Made by a program: the position numbers and the translations under genes. Below, piece after piece: positions 44,746 to 54,708 of a stretch of 64,000 bases of DNA. Location: contig CP096137.1 in the NCBI GenBank assembly GCA_023213235.1, forward strand, positions 3,288,908-3,352,907. The letters run 5' to 3'. Position 1 is the stretch's first letter. Each line of letters starts with the position of its first letter. The DNA is from Elusimicrobiota bacterium. Lineage in GTDB: Bacteria; Elusimicrobiota; Elusimicrobia; UBA1565; UBA9628. A model generated the notes under the pieces. It saw only the letters and a program-made list of their open reading frames with translations. It did no database searches and had not been told where the DNA came from.

Positions 44746-45704
44746 ATGAAACGATTCGCCTGCCTCGCCGTCCTCTCCCTGCTCGCGTCCGGACCGGTCC
44801 CGGCCGCCGCGAACGACGACGCCGAGGAGGAGGAGCGGCAGGAGGCCCCGAGGACTCGGCCCCGAACGACGGGGCCGGCCACTCTCAGAACCGGACCGAC
44901 CGCCCCGCCGGCATCACTCAGGGACGGACGGACGACACGCGCTCGCGTTCGACGACGAGCGGCGGCGGTCCCGGGGGCGCGAAGGCCGGCGGCGCGGACG
45001 CGGGCCTGCCGCCCGAACTGCGCGGCCTGCGCTGGCGCGTCTACGCCCGGCTCGCCGAAGTCCCCGGCCCCCGACGTACCGTGCGGCGCACGGCTTCGGC
45101 GACATGGGGCCGAACGAAGGAATCGCCGTCGGCTTCAAGACAGGGGCGGCCGGCCGCAACGGCCACTGCTCGATCTCCGAGTCCCCGGCGACGCGCAGCA
45201 CCGGCCGCTGCTCGTGGAACGCCTGGATCTCCGCGACGCCCGGGGGCGCCGCTGACGGGCAACTGCTCGACGCTCGGCATCGGGAACGGCGGGGCCAACG
45301 TGGGTTGGGTGTCGACTCCGCCCTCCGTGGGAGCGAACGCGTGCGGCGTCAAAGCGTCGTCGACCTACTACTGCAACGTGGCGGGCTGCCGCGGCCTGAT
45401 CGGCTCGCCGATGGGCGTCGAGGACTACTCGCTCGCCGAGGCGACGGCGCTCAATGTGGGAGCGTCCTGCAATCTTCCCGGCACCAGGGCGCTCGGCAGG
45501 CTCCAGGCGGACGGCTCCTGCAAGTGCGAGGACCGGACGTGCGAGGACCTCAATCGGATCTACGCGACCTTGCCGCGCTGCACCAACCAGGTCATGCGCG
45601 CGCCCGGCGCGACGACCTGCCTGAGCTGCGGCAGCATGTACCCGGCGGGCTGCGGCGCGCCGAACGTCGTGGTTCCGGACTGCTCCTTCGCCTGCCGTCC
45701 GTAA
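44746..45704 (+). CDS. Secreted cysteine-rich protein, unknown (three frame breaks)
   Basis: Restoring one C in 44846-44849 and one in 45068-45072, and removing one G from 45242-45246, gives a continuous 319-residue protein. A signal peptide (FACLAVLSLLASGPVPAAA) is followed by an acidic/disordered region and a C-terminal half with about 16 cysteines (NGHCSISESPATRSTGRCSW; YYCNVAGCRGLIGSPMGVED; DGSCKCEDRTCEDLNRIY; CLSCGSMYPAGCGAP). This is a probable disulphide-rich periplasmic or surface protein. I recognise no family. The single net base change restores the frame exactly from the start to the final stop. Confidence 0.6.
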
Positions 45705-45750
45705 CAGGCCCGTACTTTCGCGCGGCGGCTTCCCCTGTTATACTGCCGCC

Positions 45751-46815
45751 GTGATCAGGGCCCTGCTCGTCGCCGCGCTTCCCCTGTCGGCCGCCGCCGC
45801 GCCGGACCCGTCGTGCTCGCGGCGCTACGACAAGGAGCTCGAGATCCTGCTGCCGGCGTCCGTGCACGCGAAGCTCTTCGCGCTGCCCGGACCTCACGCG
45901 AAGGAGGCCGCGGCGTTCCTGCTCGCGCACGCGTCGCACACGCTGACGATCGGCGTGTCCGCGTCGAAGGCCTCCGCCCATCCCGAGCTGCCGATCATGA
46001 GCGACAACGCGATCATGCAGTTCATGTCGGGGCGCGGCTACTACCTCGCGCACGACCTGCTGCACGAACGCCCCGGCGGCGAGCGCCGGCTGGCGCGCGA
46101 CCCCGCGGCTCTGGCCGAGCTCGCCGACATGCTGCTGCCGATCTGGGCTCACGAGATCAGCCACGGCCGCGTGCACGAGCGCGAGGTCCGCTGGCCGGTG
46201 AGCGCGACGCTCGAAGACGAGCTCATCGCCTGCCACGTCCAGGCGGCGTTCACCGCCGAGCTTCTCGCCGCGGACCCGCGGTACGCCGGGCTCGACGCCG
46301 TGTACCGCGCGCAGCGCGCGGCCGCGGGCGGCGGCCCGGCCGCCAAGCGGCGCTATCTTTCGATCGCGCCGACCAAGCGCCTCATCGTCCACGCCCTCGA
46401 GGTCGGGGCGGCGTCGACGGAGGAGTTCGAGCGCATGTACCGCCGCGCTTACGGCATGAAGGCGTCGCTGGCCGACCCGCTGACGGCCGGCCTGCGCCAG
46501 CACGAGGCGCGCCAGGAGTTCGCGCGCCTGCTCAAGCGCCTCGACCTGCCCGCGTCGCCGCAGAAGACGTCGGCCGAGGAACTCCTCGCCTACGGCGCGC
46601 CCGACGAAAAATACTGGCTCGAGCCCGAAGCCTCGCCCGCGGCCAAGCGCGACGCGGAGAGGCTTTTGGCGGAGCGGCGCGCCGAGCTGGATGCGATGCG
46701 GCCGGCGCTGCGGCGCTGGTTCGAGGCCGCGGCCGGCGCGCCGATCGACTGGACGAAGCTCGCGCCGCCGCGCGACGTGCCCGTCGGCGTGGCCCCGCCC
46801 GACGCCGGGCCCTAG
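45751..46815 (+). CDS. Putative secreted zinc metallopeptidase (HEISH motif)
   Basis: A 354-residue protein with a signal peptide (IRALLVAALPLSAAAAPDP). An HExxH zinc site is present at residues 134-138 (IWAHEISHGRVHE); candidate third ligands Glu155 and Glu157 lie in ATLEDELIACHVQAAF, a spacing found in gluzincins. The rest is alpha-helical and I know no named family that fits. TATACT ends six bases before the GTG start (leaderless pattern). The stop interlocks with the stop of the convergent deacetylase (CTAG at 46812-46815). Confidence 0.65.
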   Translation: MIRALLVAALPLSAAAAPDPSCSRRYDKELEILLPASVHAKLFALPGPHAKEAAAFLLAHASHTLTIGVSASKASAHPELPIMSDNAIMQFMSGRGYYLAHDLLHERPGGERRLARDPAALAELADMLLPIWAHEISHGRVHEREVRWPVSATLEDELIACHVQAAFTAELLAADPRYAGLDAVYRAQRAAAGGGPAAKRRYLSIAPTKRLIVHALEVGAASTEEFERMYRRAYGMKASLADPLTAGLRQHEARQEFARLLKRLDLPASPQKTSAEELLAYGAPDEKYWLEPEASPAAKRDAERLLAERRAELDAMRPALRRWFEAAAGAPIDWTKLAPPRDVPVGVAPPDAGP

Positions 46816-47507
46816 AGCCGCTTGAAGGAGTAGCCCTTCGCGCGCGCGCCCGCGATGATCGCGGGCAGGGCCTCGACGGTGGCCGAGCGGTCGCCGCCCT
46901 CTCGAGCCTCGTCGCCGTCGTGCAGCAGGATGATCGCGCCGGGGCCGAGCTGGTCGAGCGTGCCCTTGGCGATCACGCCGGCGTCGAGCGAACCGTCATG
47001 TCCGCGCGCCGACCACAGCATCATGCGCATCCCGCGCTCGCGCAGAAGCTCGGGCACGGCGAAGCCGCGCACGCCGTAGGGCGGCCGGAACCAGACCGGG
47101 CGCTCGCCCGTGATGCGCTCGAGGACGTCCTGCGTGCGGTCGATCTCGGAGGCGATCGTCTCTCGGCCCGCGAGGTGGAGGTACGGGTGCGACCAGGTGT
47201 GGTTGCCGATCACGTGCCCCTCGTCGCGGATGCGGCGCACGAGGTCGGGACGGCGCTCCGCGGCCGAGCCGCACAGGAAGAAGGTCGCCTGGATGCCCTC
47301 GCGCTTGAGCAGATCGAGGACCTGGGCCGTATAAGGGGTGGGGCCGTCGTCGAAGGTGAGGACGGCTTCCATGGGGTCCGGCGAGCGCAGGACGGCCGGG
47401 GCCATCCAGTCGGACTGGGGAGAGGCCAGGCCGTGCGCCAGCACGCCGACGGCGGCGAGGGCGAACAGGGAGGCGAAAACGCCGATTCTCAGACGGTGGG
47501 TCTTCAT
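46812..47507 (-). CDS. Polysaccharide deacetylase (NodB domain)
   Basis: A 231-residue CE4 deacetylase anchored by an N-terminal helix (IGVFASLFALAAVGVLAHGL). NodB motifs are complete: TFDDGPT with the catalytic Asp and metal Asp, HTWSHP with the His-x3-His metal pair, RPPYGVR, and LLHDGD with the C-terminal His. The enzyme removes acetyl groups from peptidoglycan or another N-acetylglucosamine polymer in the periplasm. I start at MKTHRL; an in-frame ATG 12 codons upstream is less signal-like. Confidence 0.9.
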   Translation of the reverse strand: MKTHRLRIGVFASLFALAAVGVLAHGLASPQSDWMAPAVLRSPDPMEAVLTFDDGPTPYTAQVLDLLKREGIQATFFLCGSAAERRPDLVRRIRDEGHVIGNHTWSHPYLHLAGRETIASEIDRTQDVLERITGERPVWFRPPYGVRGFAVPELLRERGMRMMLWSARGHDGSLDAGVIAKGTLDQLGPGAIILLHDGDEAREGGDRSATVEALPAIIAGARAKGYSFKRL

Positions 47508-47631
47508 CAGGGGGCCCCATAGTTTAACAGGTGTTTCGGTCACCGCGCCACAATAGGCCCGGGCCCACCCTCCCTATAGGTCCAAGGCCCCTGGGGGTCC
47601 CGTCGCCATCCCGGTACAATCCTGATAGGCC

Positions 47632-49215
47632 ATGAACATGTCGCGAGCGCTGGCGATCCTTCTCAGCATCAGCCTCCCGGGCACTTCTTTTGCCCAGACC
47701 TATTCGGCCTCCCGCTCCGGCGCGTCCCCCGCCGGCGCGGCGGGAAGCGCGGGGACGATCCAGACGGCGCCGGCGGGCGTCGCCCTCCTGCCGATGTCCC
47801 TGCTGGCCCCCTCGCTCAACCCCGGCTTCGCGCCCGCCGTCTCCCCCGCCCTTCTCGCGATGCCCTCCGCCGTCTCCGCCGCCCCGTCGGCGATCGAGCT
47901 CGTGTCGGCGATCCCCGCTCTCCCCGCCGCATTGGCCCCCGTGAAGGCCGTCCCGTCCGCCGGCGAGGCGATGAAGCCGTCCGCGCCCGCGCTCCGGTCG
48001 GGCGTCCCGGCCGCCCCCTCGAAGGACGCCGCGGCGAAGACGCAGGATTCCTGGACCGCCAAGATCTCCGCCTGGTTCGACGGCGGCGCCGCGAAGAAAG
48101 ACGACGGCCCGGTCGACCACGGCATTCTCAAGGCCTTCGTCGTCAAGCACGGCCAGCCGATGCGCGAGATCACCTTGGCCGAGGCCGCCGCGCACCGCGG
48201 CGCCTTCCGCCTGCTCACCGCGAAGAACGACCCGCGCGGCCTGTCGGCGTCGCACGCCGCGCAGTTCGGCGGCAAGGCCCGCGTCCAGCAGGAAGCGATC
48301 GCGATCGACTGGTCGCCCAAGGCCGTCGAGACCGCCGCCGCCGAGAAGGCCCCGGAGACGAAGGGCCTCAAAGCGAAGCTGCTCGCGCCCTTCCGCGAGG
48401 CGAAGTTCCTCGCCAAGGCCTTCTCCTCCTCGCTCGTCAAGCCGCTGCCCAGCGAAATCCTCGGCGGCCTCGCGACGAAGTCCTTCCCGCTCGTGACCTC
48501 GATCGGCGTGTACTGGGCGACGGTCGGCCCCGCGCATCCCGTCGCGCTCGGCGGCCTGATCGCGCTCAGCGTGTTCCAGGAGGTCTTCCACGGCTTCTAC
48601 CTGAAGAGCTGGAACAACTTCCAGGAGACTTTGCGCCGCGCGCGCGGCTTCAACTACCAGATGTTCTTCAACCTCGCCTACATGCAGGGCTTCGGCACGC
48701 TGTACCGCCTGCTCTCGTGGACCGCGAACCCGGCGAGCGTGACCCCGCCGTGGTCGGTCCATTACTGGAAGGACATGGCCGTCATGTCCGTCGTCGGCAC
48801 CTTCTTCGGCGTGCTCGGCTACAACGCCCTCAACGAGCTCTACGCCAAGGGCGCGATCAAGCGCTGGCAGCACTCCGGCATCCAGCAGCTGCGCGATCTG
48901 TGCTTCCTGCTCGCCGCGCCGTTCTTCGCGTCGGGCTCGATGACCGTCTTCTGGGCGATCTTCCTCTTTCAGCAGGCGCTCGACCTCGCGATCGCGATCT
49001 GGGCGGCGCGCGCCAAGACCCGCGAGGTCGTCTTCGTGACGAGCGACGCCGTCGCCGCCTCCCCGGAGTTCAAGGAGAAGTACCCCGAGGCCGGCGTCAA
49101 GATCGAGGCGGCACTCAAGCAAGCCGGACGCGCGGTCGTGGACAACCCGCTCGTGCGGTTGATGACCTGGCCGGCGCGCGCGCTGTGGAAGGCCGTCCGC
49201 GGAGGCAAGAAGTGA
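47632..49215 (+). CDS. Secreted/multipass membrane protein with Ala/Pro-rich prodomain
   Basis: A 527-residue protein that I do not recognise. The signal peptide (ALAILLSISLPGTSFAQ) is followed by about 110 residues rich in Ala, Pro, Ser and Val, then a charged linker. The C-terminal half (about 260-500) has five or more hydrophobic helices (SFPLVTSIGVYWATVG, MSVVGTFFGVLGYNAL, FWAIFLFQQALDLAIAIW). Its stop overlaps the start of the secreted GH13 gene (GTGA). The C-terminal helices look distantly like those of the membrane protein at 53662. TACAAT lies 11 bases before the first ATG. Confidence 0.7.
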   Translation: MNMSRALAILLSISLPGTSFAQTYSASRSGASPAGAAGSAGTIQTAPAGVALLPMSLLAPSLNPGFAPAVSPALLAMPSAVSAAPSAIELVSAIPALPAALAPVKAVPSAGEAMKPSAPALRSGVPAAPSKDAAAKTQDSWTAKISAWFDGGAAKKDDGPVDHGILKAFVVKHGQPMREITLAEAAAHRGAFRLLTAKNDPRGLSASHAAQFGGKARVQQEAIAIDWSPKAVETAAAEKAPETKGLKAKLLAPFREAKFLAKAFSSSLVKPLPSEILGGLATKSFPLVTSIGVYWATVGPAHPVALGGLIALSVFQEVFHGFYLKSWNNFQETLRRARGFNYQMFFNLAYMQGFGTLYRLLSWTANPASVTPPWSVHYWKDMAVMSVVGTFFGVLGYNALNELYAKGAIKRWQHSGIQQLRDLCFLLAAPFFASGSMTVFWAIFLFQQALDLAIAIWAARAKTREVVFVTSDAVAASPEFKEKYPEAGVKIEAALKQAGRAVVDNPLVRLMTWPARALWKAVRGGKK

Positions 49216-51237
49216 TTCGTCGCCTGATCGCCGCCTCGCTCGCGCTGCTGCTCACGCCCGCGCTGTCCTTCGCGCAGGTCGTCCGACAGTCCGCGACCGC
49301 CGCCCCCGGCGTCGTCGGGTCGGTCGGCGCCTCCGTCGCCGCGCCCGCGCTCTCGCCGCTCTCGGCCCCGTCCGCGCTCGCGCCGTCTCTCGGCGTCGCG
49401 CCGCGCCTCGCGCTTCCGGCGCTGACGCCCGCGCCGGCTCTCGCCGCCGCGATCGCTCCCGCCGCGAGCAAGCCCGAGGCGGCCAAGCCCGTCGCGGCCG
49501 CCGCGGCTCTCCCGGTTGCCGCCGCCCTGAAGGCGGGCGTCCTGCCCGCGCCGTCGATCGAGGCGCCCAAGACCGCGAGCGAGATCGCCGCGCTCAAGCT
49601 CGCCTGGCAGGCCGCTCACGCCCTCGTCGAGCCCGTCCCCGGCGCGCCGGAGACCCTGGCCGAGGCCCCGATCTCCGAGACTCCGAAGCGCGAGTACACG
49701 GCCTCGCCCGCCGACTGGCGCGACGAGATCCTCCACTTCATGCTGCTCGACCGCTTCGCGCGCTCCGGGAAGGGGCGGCCTCACGGCGACCTCAAGGACG
49801 GGAAATCCCGTCACGGCGGCAACCTGCGCGGCGTCATCGAGAAGCTCGACTACCTCAAGAAGTCGGGGATCACGACGCTCCTGCTCTCCCCGTCAACCAG
49901 AACCAGGCCGAGTCCTACCACGGCTACGCGCCCGTCCACATGCTCGCGATCGACCCGCGCATGGGCACGATGGAGGACTTCAAGGAGCTCGTCGCCGAGG
50001 CGCACAAGCGCGATCTGAAAGTGGTGCTCGATTGGGTGCTCAACCACTCGGGCCCCGTCTTCGAGTACAAAGAGGGCTCGCAGTGGCGCGGCCTCGAGGG
50101 CCAGCCTAAGGAGATCGGCGAGTGGACCGAGACCTTGCTGCCCAAGGATCTGAAGGACCCGAAGCACTTCACGCGCCGCGGCGTCATCGACAACTGGGGC
50201 GATCACGCGCAGGCGACCAACGGCGACTTCCCCCGAACTACCGCCACTACGCCTCCGACAAGAAGGAGACGGCCGACGTCCTGATCCACATCGCGAAGTG
50301 GTGGATTCAGGAGACCGACATCGACGGCTTCCGCGTCGACGCCGTGCGCCACATCGCCCCCGGCTTCGTGCCCGTGTTCTCGAAGGCGATCAAGGAGTAC
50401 GCGGCGTCGATCGGCAAGACGAACTTCTTCCTCGTCGGCGAGAACTCGACGGGCGTCGACGCCGACCTGGTCCCGCACCTCACGTCAGACGGCCTCGACA
50501 GCGCGTTCGGCTACCCGGCCTACCGACGCGAAACCTACGCCCTCCACGGGAAGGCCCCGACGAAGGCGCTCGAGGACAGCTTCCTCAAGACCGCCGCGGC
50601 CCTCGGCGCGACGGCCTCGCGCGTGCTGCGCTTCATCGACAACCACGACGTCTACCGCTTCCTGCGCATGGGCGAGCCCGAGGCTCAGCTCAAGGTCGCG
50701 CTCGCGTATCTGCTATTCTCGGTCGGCATTCCGATGACCTACTACGGCACCGAGCAGGGCTTCCGCCAGGACACCGACCGCTTCGACCCCGAGGGCCCGG
50801 ATCATCCCGCCGACCCGCGCAACCGCGAGGACCAGTTCGCCGAGGGCGAGTTCAAGTCCGAAAGCTCCAAGGGCGACAAGTTCGACGAGACGAACCCGAT
50901 GTTCCAGTGGCTCGCCAAGCTCGCCGGCGTGCGCAAGGAGTACGCCGCGCTGCGCCGCGGCGAGCAGCATATCCGCTGGTCGAGCGAGTCGTCCTCCGGC
51001 GTCTTCGCCTTCAGCCGCGTCCACGACGGCCGGGAGGTGCTCGTCGTGCTCAACACGAGCGCCGAGGACCAGCTCGAGGAGATGTGGGTCGACTCCGGCC
51101 TGACGCCCGCCGGCACCCGCCTCGTCGACGCGCTCGACTCGTCGTACTCGCTCTCCGCCAAGCCCGTCGACGGCGGCTCCAAGGCCCGCGTCTACGTCCC
51201 CGCCCACGGCGTCCGCGTGATGGTGCGTGCGAAGTAA
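49212..51237 (+). CDS. Secreted alpha-amylase family GH13 enzyme (two frameshifts)
   Basis: Restoring one C in each of the runs at 49888-49891 and 50230-50234 gives 675 residues. The signal peptide (RLIAASLALLLTPALSFAQ) is followed by about 130 residues of Ala/Pro/Ser-rich sequence. A GH13 barrel follows with all catalytic regions: VVLDWVLNHSG (region I), DIDGFRVDAVRHI (nucleophile Asp), FFLVGENSTG (acid/base Glu) and LRFIDNHD. It acts on alpha-1,4-glucans outside the cytoplasm. It overlaps both neighbours, and its stop lies inside the next GH13 gene's first codons. Confidence 0.9.
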
Positions 51238-53665
51238 GGCGCTTCCGGGCTGGGCCGGGAAGGTCCTCTACCTCGTCCTCCTCGACCGCTTCGCCGACGG
51301 CGATCCCTCGCGCAACGACTTCGGGCGCGACGAGTACTCCCCACCGACCCGGAGAAGTTCCAGGGCGGCGACCTCGAGGGCCTGCGCCGCCGCCTGCCGG
51401 CCCTCAAGCGCCTGGGCATCGACGCGGTGTGGCTCACGCCGCCGACTCACGGCCAATGGGTCAACCCGACGATCCCGACCCGCGGCTACCACGGCTACTG
51501 GCCCTACGACTTCACCGCCGTCGACCCCCACTTCGGCACGCTCGAGGACTACCGCCGGATGGTCGCCGACGCCCACGCGCTCGGCATGAAGGTCATCCAG
51601 GACATCGTCGTCAACCACACGGCCAACTACTTCACCGTGACCGCAGAGGGTTACGATCCGAAGCACCCCGAGCGCAACTGGCGCCCGATCCCCGGCGCGT
51701 ACCCGCCGGACGGCGAGTCCAAGGCCCCGAACGACCCCGTCTTCCGCATGAACGACGCCCGCGACCCCGCGCACCGCAAGGCCGGCGTCTACAACTTCAC
51801 GCCCAACATCGCCGACTACCGCGACCGCCGCCAGACGCTGACGCACGCGATGGGCGATCTGGACGACATCAATCTTGAGAATCAAAGCGCCGCTCGCAGG
51901 ATGCGCGAGATCTACCGGTTCTGGATCGAGCAGATCGGCGTGGATGGGATGCGGGTCGATACGGTCTATTACACTCCCGAGGCGTTCTATGACGAGTTTC
52001 TCCGTCGATCAAGTCCCTCGGATCCGGGTCTCAAGCCGTTCGCGGCCGGCAGAGGCAACCCTGAATTTTTCGTTTTCGGCGAGGTCTGGTCCTACGACTA
52101 CAAGGCGATAGGCAGGTATCTCGAGGGGCCGAAAGGCGCCCGTCTCGACTCCGCCGTCGACCTGCCCCTCAATGAGGCCCTGAATCAAGTCTTCTTTAGA
52201 AAAGCCGCGACCGACCACATGAAGGTCCCGCTCGCCGCCGCCAAGCGCAACCCCGAGCTGTGGGTCACCTTCGCCGACAATCACGACGTCGAGCGCGTCT
52301 ACGCGCGCGGCACCGTCCGCGCGGCGCGCCAGTGCCTCGCCGCTCTGTTCACGCTGCCGGGCCTGCCCTGCGTGTACTACGGCACCGAGGCCGGCCTCAC
52401 GGGCGCGCGCGAGCAGATGTTCGAAGACTCGCTCGCCGACGCGGGCCGGCCGGAGAACAAGTTCCTCAAGAAGCTGATCTCCCTGCGCAAGGCGCATCCG
52501 GCGCTCTCGACGGGCACGGCCGAGGTCGACGAGTCGGGCTCGTCGTGCGGCATCCTGGCGTACACGATCAAGGAAGGCAAGAGCCGCTACCGCGTGGTGT
52601 TCAACACCGCTCCGGAGAAGCGAGCCTATTCTCTCCCGGGCAGGGGCTCGGGGACGAAGGCCCTGCTGGGCTCCGACGCGGTCGAGCTCGGTTCCGTGCT
52701 GACGATGCCCCCGAGTCGTTCCTGATCCTCGATGAAAGCCGCGCTCCCGTGAAGTCGTCCGCGGCCTCGGCGCCCAGGCTCCTGCTCAAGGGCCCCGGCC
52801 CGTTCAAGGAGCCCTTCCCCGTCCGCTTCACGCTTCCGCCGGGCGGCAAGGTCAAGAAGCTCGAGCTGCTGTGCGACGACGATCTCGAGCGCCGCCGTCT
52901 CGTGAAGGACCCGAAGTCGGGGATCCTCACCGCCGACCCGGAAATTCTCGGCGGAGGCAAGCGGAGGCTCCGTCTTCTCGCGACGGGCCCCGGCGGCGCG
53001 AAGACCCTGTCGAAGGCCGTCGACGTCGACCTGCGCTGCTGCGACCGCCTTCTCGCCGAGCGCGGCGTCCCGCCCGCCAACAAGGGCGGTTTCGGCGGAC
53101 GCCGCCTGCGCGCGCCGACGGAAGCCAGCTACGACGGCCAGCTCTCGCTCGAGCGCGTGCGCGTGTGCGCGCGCGGGCGCGACCTGAGGATGGAGCTGCT
53201 GATGAGCCGCGTGACGGACTCGTGGAACCCGCCCGAGGGCTACGACCACGTCTACTTCGGCGTCTTCTTCGAGTTCCCCGGGCGCTCCGGCCTCGACGCG
53301 CTGCCCAAGCTCGGGGCGCGGGTTCCCGGCTTCCGCTGGGATGCCGGCTTCCTGCTCTACGGCTGGGGCTCGCGCTCGTTCTCGGCGCGCGGCTCGGACT
53401 CCGCGAAGTACGGCCCGCCTCTGCCCGGCGAGGTCAAGCAGGGCGCCGATCCCGCGCGCCGCACGGTCAAGTTCCTCTTCTCGGAGCGCTGCTTCGGCAA
53501 GCTGAAATCCTTCGCGGGAGCGCGCGTGCTCATCACCACGTGGGACGGCTACCTGGGCGAGCTGCGCGCGCTCTCGGCCGCTCCCGAGGACTGGGCGTTC
53601 TCGGTCGCCGACGGCGGCCCCTCGACGCTCCCAAAATTTACGATCATATCCTCCTCGAGCTATGA
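51227..53665 (+). CDS. GH13 alpha-glucan hydrolase with glucodextranase-C-like domain (three frameshifts)
   Basis: Restoring one C in each of the runs at 51339-51342, 52708-52712 and 53618-53621 gives 813 residues. It starts MRSKALPGWAGKVLYLVLLD without a signal peptide. The barrel has IQDIVVNHTANY, GVDGMRVDTVYYT (nucleophile Asp), FVFGEVWS (acid/base Glu) and TFADNHDVERV. After the usual GH13 C-domain, residues about 600-813 (SYDGQLSLERVRVCARGRDL, PPEGYDHVYFGVFFEFPG, ARVLITTWDGYLGELRA) match the C-terminal binding module of glucodextranase. It overlaps the secreted GH13 gene by 11 bases and the next gene by four. Confidence 0.88.
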
Positions 53666-54708
53666 GCGAAGGCGAACTGGTCGTACTGGCGCGCGACGTG
53701 ACCGAGGGCGGGGCCCTCGTCCGCGCCTACTTCGCGTGCCCCGCCTCCGGCTCCCCGAAGCGCGTCGTCTCCGCCGCCGAAGTCCCCGACGCGGCCGTCG
53801 TCCTCTTCCTGATCCAGCCGACCAAGACGTACTCCGAGGGCATGGGCGGCGGCGGCGCCGAGCGCTCTCCCGAGGATCGCGCGTTCTGGCGCGCGCTGTC
53901 GGCGCGCTTCGGCGCCAAGGCCCAGTGCCACCTCATCGGCTACGACGAGGCCGGCGGCGACTCCGGGCCGCGTTCCTTCGCCGAGTTCCATCCCTCGATG
54001 CTGCGCGACGTCCCTCGCCTGCTGCGCGAGCAGTGGACGGTTCCCAACCGCCAGGACTACATGTACCTGGCGACGAAGACGTTCGGCTTGAATTTGATCG
54101 TCCGGCTGTTCTTTACGGTCAAGGCGGTCAAGTCCGGCGACTTGCAGATGCTCCGGGCCGTCTGCTCTTTGTCGTGGTATCAGTTTCAGGACACGATCTT
54201 CACGGTGTTCGGCCAGACCTACATGAAGTTCCTGGGCCGCATGACGGGGATGCTGAGAATCGGACCTCTCTGGCTGGGCGATCTTTCATTCGTCTACGTC
54301 CAGCTCTGCTTCTTCGAATTTTTGAACCGGCTCGTGCTCGGGCCATTGGGTGAGAATCCGCTGGTGTACACGTGGTCCGGCATAGGCCTCATTTTCGTGA
54401 ATATCATCCAGGGCATGATCTCCGGCGGCCCGCTCATCCCCGCGATCAACAAGGCCCGCCGCGCCGGCGCGATCAGCCACTCGACGATGATGCACTGCTA
54501 CCAGCTCTCGAGCCTGACGATGCAGTTCGGCCTGTTCGCCTCCTTCGGCTACCAGTACTTCTACTTCCTGCTCACGACGGCGACGCTCGTCGTCTCGTGG
54601 GGCGGCTACGCCGTCTTCAGCGCCTTCTACCAGGACCCGCCGCGCGTCGCCGCCGACGCCGCGAAGGCCGACCGCCTCCTCGCCGCGACCAAGCTCGCCG
54701 GGGCTTAA
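53662..54708 (+). CDS. Membrane protein with soluble N-terminal domain, unknown
   Basis: A 348-residue protein. Residues 1-150 look like a soluble alpha/beta domain (VVLFLIQPTKTYSEGMGGGG, AQCHLIGYDEAGGDS). Residues 160-320 have four to five membrane helices (FGLNLIVRLFFTVKAV, LWLGDLSFVYVQLCFFEF, IGLIFVNIIQGMISGGPLIP, YQYFYFLLTTATLVVSWGGY). The region LIPAINKARRAGAISHSTMM may parallel the region ELYAKGAIKRWQHSGIQQL in the protein at 47632. Function is unknown; the operon suggests a role with glucan-active enzymes. Overlaps the GH13 stop by four bases. Confidence 0.65.
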   Translation: MSEGELVVLARDVTEGGALVRAYFACPASGSPKRVVSAAEVPDAAVVLFLIQPTKTYSEGMGGGGAERSPEDRAFWRALSARFGAKAQCHLIGYDEAGGDSGPRSFAEFHPSMLRDVPRLLREQWTVPNRQDYMYLATKTFGLNLIVRLFFTVKAVKSGDLQMLRAVCSLSWYQFQDTIFTVFGQTYMKFLGRMTGMLRIGPLWLGDLSFVYVQLCFFEFLNRLVLGPLGENPLVYTWSGIGLIFVNIIQGMISGGPLIPAINKARRAGAISHSTMMHCYQLSSLTMQFGLFASFGYQYFYFLLTTATLVVSWGGYAVFSAFYQDPPRVAADAAKADRLLAATKLAGA

